Of a stretch of 10,939 nt of DNA, positions 6,911-10,939 are shown piece after piece. Below the pieces are notes generated by a model. That model was not told the DNA's origin and did not search any database. It saw only the letters and a program-made list of their open reading frames with translations. Source of the DNA: JAVZLH01 sp049700435 (GTDB lineage: Archaea; Thermoproteota; Bathyarchaeia; Bathyarchaeales; Bathycorpusculaceae). How positions within the stretch are numbered: position 1 is the stretch's first letter; every line of letters begins with the position of its first letter. The stretch lies in NCBI GenBank assembly GCA_049700435.1, contig JBNAVK010000044.1:1-10939 (forward strand), in the 5' to 3' direction. The position numbers were made by a program, and so were the translations under genes.

Positions 6911-8017
6911 CTACCCTCCTTTTATGATTTTTAACTTATCTTCTTCGTTCAGAAGCAGGTAAGCCACTTTTTCAGGCGGCGTTTCCGTGAGTACCCGTTT
7001 TTTCCGCGTCAACGATGCCTCGCATAGGTGTTCAAGCCTCTCTTTTTCCAGCGGTCTCGTCTCCAGAACCCCGTCGTCTATCGCCTTCTGCAAAATCTTC
7101 CCTCCCTCGTCTGTCCGCACAATGATTGTGTTCCAATCTTCTTCGCCTTCCACGGTGCCAACTGATATGTCTGCAAACTCGTTTGTCATGTCAAAGCAGA
7201 CATTGCATGATGGCATTATGAACTTTCTAAGCGCGTCTAATGGGATTTCAATTTTTCCCTTTTCAGTTTGTATGATGAAGATGTTGGCTGGCGGCGGAGG
7301 CACATCCAACTTTAAGACTTTTGCTCCGCCAGCTTTTTCCATTATAAAACTGTAGGCTGATGGCAGAAGCGCCCATGTGCAAAACAGCCCTACTATAAAC
7401 TTTATTTTATTTGCTTCCGGCTTCAATTCTGAAGTTTGCATCTTGCGCACTGCAGTTACTTGACAAGGTGTTCCCACAAAGCCCACATTTCCCTTTTCGC
7501 GCTTTATCGCCTCAAGGACAACTGAAACTGTTGGGCATGCCAGATACTTGGAACGGGCACATCCAAGCACTTCATCTCTTTTTCTAACTATAGTTGGTTG
7601 AGGATTAACTCCATCGCTGGATTTTGCGAGAATAGCCGCATCTATCTCGCCGATTTCTAAAGCGTATGTTATTAGAGCTGAAACCACTCCGCCGTACTGT
7701 GAAACAGAATAAATTTCCGGATTTTTTGCCCTTCCCTTAAAAATCATTTTGCTGAATCCTAATACGTGGTCTTTTCTTTGAGAGCCGAAGATTCTCTGGT
7801 CAAGCGAGGAGACGTCCAAATATGTTCTTGGACAGAAATTGTAGCACTTCCCTTCTTTAAGTCCGCAAAACTCGATTATGACTGCTCTTCCCTCAGCAAT
7901 ATCTATGTAGGGGCAAAGGTTCGCGCATGCCCCGCAAGCAGTGCATAAGTTCTGGTTCAAAACGGTCTTTTTGAGGTCTTCAACTCCTCCAGTAGCCAAG
8001 CCTTTTTCACCATCCAA
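6911..8017 (-). CDS. FrhB-like F420-hydrogenase/dehydrogenase beta-family iron-sulfur flavoprotein
   Basis: The 368-residue protein (from TTG 8017) begins with a ferredoxin-like region: CTACGACANLCP (25-36) and a second Cys set, C51, C58, C62 (GKCYNFCPR). The FrhB/FdhB domain pair follows, with SQYGGVVSAL (106-115), FVGTPCQVTAVRK (180-192), GLFCTW (210-215) and CNVCFDMTNEFADISVG (271-287). Family members bind FAD and [4Fe-4S] clusters and move electrons between a partner enzyme and coenzyme F420 or another acceptor. As first gene of the operon with iorA and iorB it is probably an electron-transfer partner of IorAB; that role is inference. No in-frame ATG precedes the iron-sulfur region. TTG 8017 or TTG 7999 (preceded by GGTGA, 7-base spacer) are the likely starts. 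The family call is firm. Confidence 0.88.
   Translation of the reverse strand: MDGEKGLATGGVEDLKKTVLNQNLCTACGACANLCPYIDIAEGRAVIIEFCGLKEGKCYNFCPRTYLDVSSLDQRIFGSQRKDHVLGFSKMIFKGRAKNPEIYSVSQYGGVVSALITYALEIGEIDAAILAKSSDGVNPQPTIVRKRDEVLGCARSKYLACPTVSVVLEAIKREKGNVGFVGTPCQVTAVRKMQTSELKPEANKIKFIVGLFCTWALLPSAYSFIMEKAGGAKVLKLDVPPPPANIFIIQTEKGKIEIPLDALRKFIMPSCNVCFDMTNEFADISVGTVEGEEDWNTIIVRTDEGGKILQKAIDDGVLETRPLEKERLEHLCEASLTRKKRVLTETPPEKVAYLLLNEEDKLKIIKGG
6915..6921 (-). promoter_or_regulatory. Shine-Dalgarno of iorA inside the FrhB-like gene
   Basis: AAGGAGG on the minus strand (6921-6915) overlaps the last sense codons (K-G-G) of the upstream gene. Spacing is 4 bases to ATG 6910 and 13 bases to ATG 6901. 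It shows the two genes share a message, and leaves a small doubt about which ATG is used. Confidence 0.65.
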
Positions 8018-8081
8018 ACGTGTTATATCTTCCAGTTATGTAACATCCTAATTGAAGTTGAAGCGTTTAAAGGTTAGCGTT
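8018..8081. promoter_or_regulatory. Divergent promoter region between the FrhB-iorAB operon and DNA ligase
   Basis: This AT-rich 64-base gap must hold promoters for both directions. TTATATCT (8023-8030) suits the ligase, with a predicted start near 8053. On the minus strand TTTAAACG (8072-8065) suits the operon, with a start near 8043. AGGT at 8071-8074 lies 7 bases before ligase ATG 8082. A short inverted repeat, GTTA-TG-TAAC (8035-8044), sits in the middle, but four-base arms are too short to call an operator. Confidence 0.35.
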
Positions 8082-9785
8082 ATGCCGACGCCTTTCCGAA
8101 CATTAGCCGAATTATGTGAGAAACTGGGAACGACAAGCAAAAGGCTCGTAATGATAAATCTTGTGGCGGATATACTTAGAAATTTGGGAATTCAAGAGGT
8201 TGAGCCAGCGGTTACCATGATTCTCGGCAGAGCGTTCCCGAAATGGAGCCAGAAAACCCTTGAAGTAAGCTGGGCAACTCTAAGCGAGATAATAAAGCGT
8301 ATAACAAGTGTTGACTGGAACGCTTTTGTGGAAGCCTTCAGCAAAACCGGCGACATAGGTTCTGCCACAAAAACGATTTTTGAAAAAAGCAAAATCAGAA
8401 AACAAACAACGCTTGTCGAGAAAGCGTTAACGATAGAGGAGATTAGACGCAATTTAGAAGCCATAGCCGAGGCAACGGGAACAGGCTCAAGAGAAAGAAA
8501 AGAACGCCTAATAGGGGCTCTTTTAAGCAGAGCATCGCCAGTCGAAGCAAAATATCTCGTCAAAATATTCATAGGCGAAATGAGGACAGGCTTTCATGAA
8601 GGTTTAATGGAGCAAGCAGTTTCCAAAGCCTTTGGAATCCCATTAGAAACAGTTCAAAAAGCAAGCATGACTTTGGGAGATATAGGCGAAGTTGCAGCCG
8701 TAGCCAAAAGAGAAGGCGAGGAAGGTCTATTAAAAATAGGGTTCAAGGTTTTTAGACCAGTAAAGCTGATGTTGGCTCAAATGGCTGAGGACGTCAGCGA
8801 AGCGTTAAAAGAACACAATGGACAAACAGCCTTGGAATATAAGCTGGACGGCGCCAGGGTGCAGATTCACAAGCTTGGCGATGAAATAAAGGTTTTCAGC
8901 CGCAGATTAACAGACGTGACTGAAAGTTTACCTGACATTGTTGATGTAACAAGGAAAAACATAAGGGCGGAAGAGGCGATTTTGGAGGGTGAAGTTGTCG
9001 CTGTGGACGCCTTTGGCCATCCAGTTCCCTTTCAACATCTAATGCGGAGGTTCAAGAGGGTTCACGCAGTCAAGGACATGGTGGAAAAAATCCCCGTGAA
9101 ACTATACCTTTTTGATGTTCTATACCTTAACGGTGAAAGCCTAATTTCGCTTCCATACACGCAGCGAAGACAAATTTTAGCCGAAATCAGCGGCGAAGTG
9201 CCACTAACAAAACAATTGGTTACAGACAATTTAGAGGAAGCAAGACTTTTCCTAAAAGAAGCCACAGACCATGGTCATGAAGGATTAATGGCAAAAAGGC
9301 TTGACAGTCCCTACACGCCTGGAATCCGCGGAAAACACTGGCTGAAAATAAAGCCTGTTTTAGAGCCTTTAGACCTAGTTATTGTCGCAGCCGAATATGG
9401 CTATGGGCGTAGGCATGAGTGGCTTTCGGATTATTATTTGGCTGCTCGGGACGTGGAAACAGGCGAGTTCTTGACGGTGGGTAAGACTTTTAAGGGGTTA
9501 ACCGACGCGGAAATAATTGAAATGACAAAGCGGCTTAAGGAATTAGCCGTGAAAGAAGAGCCTAGACGGGTGGTTGTTGTTCCAAAAATTGTTGTTGAGG
9601 TTGCTTACAACGAGATTCAGAAAAGCCCAAAATACAAGTGTGGCATGGCGTTAAGGTTTGCGCGAATAACCCGTATAAGAGAGGATAAAACACCTGAGGA
9701 GGCAGACACCATACAGCGAGTTAGGGAAATTTATGAAAGGCAGTTTTTGAAAAAAGGCAGATATAGGGCTGAAGAAGCATCATAA
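8082..9785 (+). CDS. lig: ATP-dependent DNA ligase
   Basis: The 567-residue protein has the archaeal/eukaryal ligase layout: an N-terminal helical DNA-binding domain (about 1-215), an adenylation domain, and a C-terminal OB-fold. All nucleotidyltransferase motifs are visible: motif I EYKLDG with adenylated K254, motif III VFSRRLTD (271-278), IIIa KLYLFDVLY (340-348), IV EGLMAK (400-405), V WLKIKP (420-425) and VI RFARITRIRED (525-535). It seals nicks in duplex DNA during replication and repair. Length is normal for archaeal ligases and no key residue is missing. ATG 8082 is preferred; an in-frame TTG at 8052 would add ten basic residues that are not needed for the fold. The ThiF-type gene follows after 15 bases, so the two may be co-transcribed. 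Confidence 0.95.
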   Translation: MPTPFRTLAELCEKLGTTSKRLVMINLVADILRNLGIQEVEPAVTMILGRAFPKWSQKTLEVSWATLSEIIKRITSVDWNAFVEAFSKTGDIGSATKTIFEKSKIRKQTTLVEKALTIEEIRRNLEAIAEATGTGSRERKERLIGALLSRASPVEAKYLVKIFIGEMRTGFHEGLMEQAVSKAFGIPLETVQKASMTLGDIGEVAAVAKREGEEGLLKIGFKVFRPVKLMLAQMAEDVSEALKEHNGQTALEYKLDGARVQIHKLGDEIKVFSRRLTDVTESLPDIVDVTRKNIRAEEAILEGEVVAVDAFGHPVPFQHLMRRFKRVHAVKDMVEKIPVKLYLFDVLYLNGESLISLPYTQRRQILAEISGEVPLTKQLVTDNLEEARLFLKEATDHGHEGLMAKRLDSPYTPGIRGKHWLKIKPVLEPLDLVIVAAEYGYGRRHEWLSDYYLAARDVETGEFLTVGKTFKGLTDAEIIEMTKRLKELAVKEEPRRVVVVPKIVVEVAYNEIQKSPKYKCGMALRFARITRIREDKTPEEADTIQRVREIYERQFLKKGRYRAEEAS

Positions 9786-9791
9786 AAGGAG
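9786..9791 (+). promoter_or_regulatory. Shine-Dalgarno of the ThiF-type gene
   Basis: AAGGAG starts directly after the ligase stop codon and lies 9 bases before ATG 9801. An ATG at 9794 is out of frame and runs only six codons. Confidence 0.6.
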
Positions 9792-9800
9792 AAATGGAAA

Positions 9801-10850
9801 ATGTCCAACATTAAGAAAAAGTCTCTTTACAACGAGTTTTATAGCCGCCAAACTGTTTTGAAGGAACTTGGGGCAGAAGGGCAAAGGAAACTTGCAGAGT
9901 CAAAGGTTGCGGTTGTTGGGCTTGGCGGTTTAGGAACAGTTTCATCCTTGTATTTGGCTCTCGCTGGGGTTGGGCACCTGCGTTTAATAGACCAAGACAC
10001 TGTTGAATTACATAATTTGCATAGGCAAGTCTTATACAGCGAAAGAGATTTGCGTTACCCAAAGGTTGAAGTTTCTGCAAAAAGGTTAAGAAAGGCAAGC
10101 CCCTTCGTGGAAGTTGAACCTATAGCTGAGAACCTAAACGCAAACAATGTTGAAAAGCTTCTTTCTGGAATGGATTGTGTTGTTGATGGGTTGGATAATA
10201 TGCGAACACGGTATCTTGTTAACCGCGCTTGCGCTAAGCTTAAAATTCCCTACGTTTTCGGGGCAGCCATAGGAATAGAAGGCAACATCTCAGTCTTCGC
10301 GCCACCCGAAACCCCCTGTCTAGAATGCGTTTTCCCAAACGTTGACGACAGCAGCATACTAACTTGTGATGTTCGCGGAGTTTTGGGCGCCACTCCGGGA
10401 ATAATTGGGACAATGCAAGCTATGGAAGCAATAAAAGTTTTGGCTGGGATAGGCTCTCCATTGAAAGGTAAGCTTTTGATATGCGATTTCAGCGACATGG
10501 CATTCACAACCATAGACATTCACAAAAGAGAAAATTGCCCCGCATGCCAAGGCGCAGTTGCTTCACTTCCAAAAACAAAGGAAAAACTTGTCTGGCTTTG
10601 CGGAAGAAAAACGGCAAACATAAACCCTGAAAAACCCTTTAGGCTAAACCTAAACCAAATTCACGAGGCAATAAAAGAACAGTTTAAAGTCCGCGTAAAA
10701 TCCTCCCTCGCCATAATCTTCAACTACAAAAACTATGAAATCAGCCTCTTCAACGGCGGACGCATGCTAATAAAAAACGTTGACAACGAAGAATCAGCCC
10801 TAGAAATTTACAGAGAAATCCTCCAAAAACTCCGAATAAACCAAAAATAA
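9801..10850 (+). CDS. ThiF/MoeB/HesA-family E1-like adenylyltransferase
   Basis: The 349-residue protein has a Rossmann nucleotide-binding loop VVGLGGLG (38-45), the IDQDTVELHNLHRQ stretch (63-76) with the family's Asp and Arg, and VVDGLDNMRTR (127-137). Two CxxC pairs (C173/C176, C246/C249) should bind structural zinc. C189, in TCDVRGVLG, fits the conserved cysteine of MoeB and ThiF. Such enzymes adenylate the C-terminal glycine of a ubiquitin-fold sulfur carrier (ThiS, MoaD or archaeal SAMP) for thiamine, molybdopterin or tRNA thiolation. Residues about 262-345 form a separate C-terminal domain with LCGRKT (266-271) and a final helix after FNGGRMLIKNVD (317-328). This tail also occurs in bacterial HesA/MoeB proteins and is not rhodanese. 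No carrier gene lies nearby, so the pathway cannot be assigned. Confidence 0.88.
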   Translation: MSNIKKKSLYNEFYSRQTVLKELGAEGQRKLAESKVAVVGLGGLGTVSSLYLALAGVGHLRLIDQDTVELHNLHRQVLYSERDLRYPKVEVSAKRLRKASPFVEVEPIAENLNANNVEKLLSGMDCVVDGLDNMRTRYLVNRACAKLKIPYVFGAAIGIEGNISVFAPPETPCLECVFPNVDDSSILTCDVRGVLGATPGIIGTMQAMEAIKVLAGIGSPLKGKLLICDFSDMAFTTIDIHKRENCPACQGAVASLPKTKEKLVWLCGRKTANINPEKPFRLNLNQIHEAIKEQFKVRVKSSLAIIFNYKNYEISLFNGGRMLIKNVDNEESALEIYREILQKLRINQK

Positions 10851-10860
10851 CCTTTATTAC
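10851..10860 (+). promoter_or_regulatory. Candidate promoter of tRNA-Cys
   Basis: TTTATTA (10853-10859), immediately after the ThiF-type stop codon, is centred about 35 bases before the mature tRNA 5' end. Transcription would start near 10882 with an 8-9 base leader, which is plausible for an archaeal tRNA gene. Only spacing and composition support it. Confidence 0.4.
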
Positions 10861-10890
10861 AACCCCCAAACAAAATCTTTGTTGCGAAGC

Positions 10891-10939
10891 GCCGGGGTGG
10901 CCGAACGGTTCAGGCGGCTGCCTGCAGAGCAGCTATATA
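10891..10939 (+). tRNA. tRNA-Cys (anticodon GCA), 5' part, cut by the window end
   Basis: The 5' acceptor strand is GCCGGGG (10891-10897), followed by T8-G9. The D arm pairs GCC (10900-10902) with GGC (10913-10915) around a loop holding the conserved GG (10907-10908). The anticodon stem pairs GCTGC (10917-10921) with GCAGC (10929-10933) without mismatch. The seven-base loop CTGCAGA places GCA at 34-36 (10924-10926), which reads UGC/UGU for cysteine. The window ends in the variable region, so the T arm and 3' acceptor strand are not visible. No intron interrupts the anticodon loop. Confidence 0.9.

Noticed and set aside
8035..8044. Inverted repeat GTTA-TG-TAAC as an operator
   Set aside because: The arms are only four bases in AT-rich DNA, and no second copy or matching regulator is seen.
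8052..8081. TTG-initiated extension of DNA ligase
   Set aside because: ATG 8082 has a Shine-Dalgarno-like AGGT at proper spacing and precedes the conserved N-terminal domain. The extra ten residues add nothing recognisable.
8082..10850. DNA ligase plus ThiF-type E1 as a defence or conjugation operon
   Set aside because: There is no E2, JAB peptidase, ubiquitin-like carrier, nucleotidyltransferase or effector gene nearby. Both proteins look like standard housekeeping enzymes.
10891..10939. Class II tRNA (Leu or Ser) suggested by the D-arm sequence
   Set aside because: The perfectly paired anticodon stem encloses a seven-base loop with GCA, which is cysteine. The bases after the stem fit an ordinary short variable loop.

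Overview
The window reads as a chromosomal segment from an archaeon, probably an uncultured member of the TACK group such as Bathyarchaeia. The domain call rests on an archaeal/eukaryal-type ATP-dependent DNA ligase, an F420-hydrogenase-beta-type flavoprotein, an archaeal-style IorA/IorB indolepyruvate ferredoxin oxidoreductase, TATA-like promoters with few long leaders, and a tRNA-Cys(GCA) of archaeal appearance. The lineage within archaea is a guess from general gene content. Coding density is very high. I see no CRISPR array, insertion sequence, integrase or toxin-antitoxin pair, and no gene-free stretch over 300 bases.

Layout: (1) positions 1-1080, minus strand: a threonine synthase-like PLP-fold protein whose 3' end lies outside the window. 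(2) 1220-1603, plus strand: a small TPR protein divergent from it. (3) 1619-2872, minus strand: a LarA-family nickel-pincer 2-hydroxyacid racemase. (4) 2972-4348, plus strand: a GlcD/D-lactate dehydrogenase-type FAD oxidoreductase, divergent from larA across a 99-base promoter region. (5) 8017-4345, minus strand: a three-gene operon of an FrhB-like iron-sulfur flavoprotein, iorA and iorB. The genes abut (0 and 1 base between them), each downstream Shine-Dalgarno sits inside the preceding gene, and the operon ends tail-to-tail with glcD with a 4-base overlap. (6) 8082-9785, plus strand: DNA ligase, followed 15 bases later by a ThiF/MoeB/HesA-type E1-like enzyme (9801-10850). (7) 10891 to the window end: the 5' part of tRNA-Cys(GCA).

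How the genes may work together: the centre of the window (about 1.6-8.0 kb) makes a coherent, though unproven, 2-hydroxyacid/2-oxoacid module. LarA would interconvert the enantiomers of a 2-hydroxyacid. The GlcD-type flavoprotein would oxidise one enantiomer to the 2-oxoacid. IorAB would oxidatively decarboxylate an (aryl) 2-oxoacid to the acyl-CoA. The FrhB-like subunit in the same operon would handle the electrons, perhaps passing them to coenzyme F420. The flanking genes (amino-acid metabolism, DNA repair, sulfur-carrier activation, tRNA) look like ordinary housekeeping.

The oddest single observation is in the threonine synthase-like protein. The position of the PLP Schiff-base lysine in the usual S-F-K-D-R motif is arginine (S-Y-R-D-R, R61), although the glycine loop and the cofactor-binding Asn motif remain. 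The protein also continues past the end of the catalytic core into what may be a winged-helix domain.
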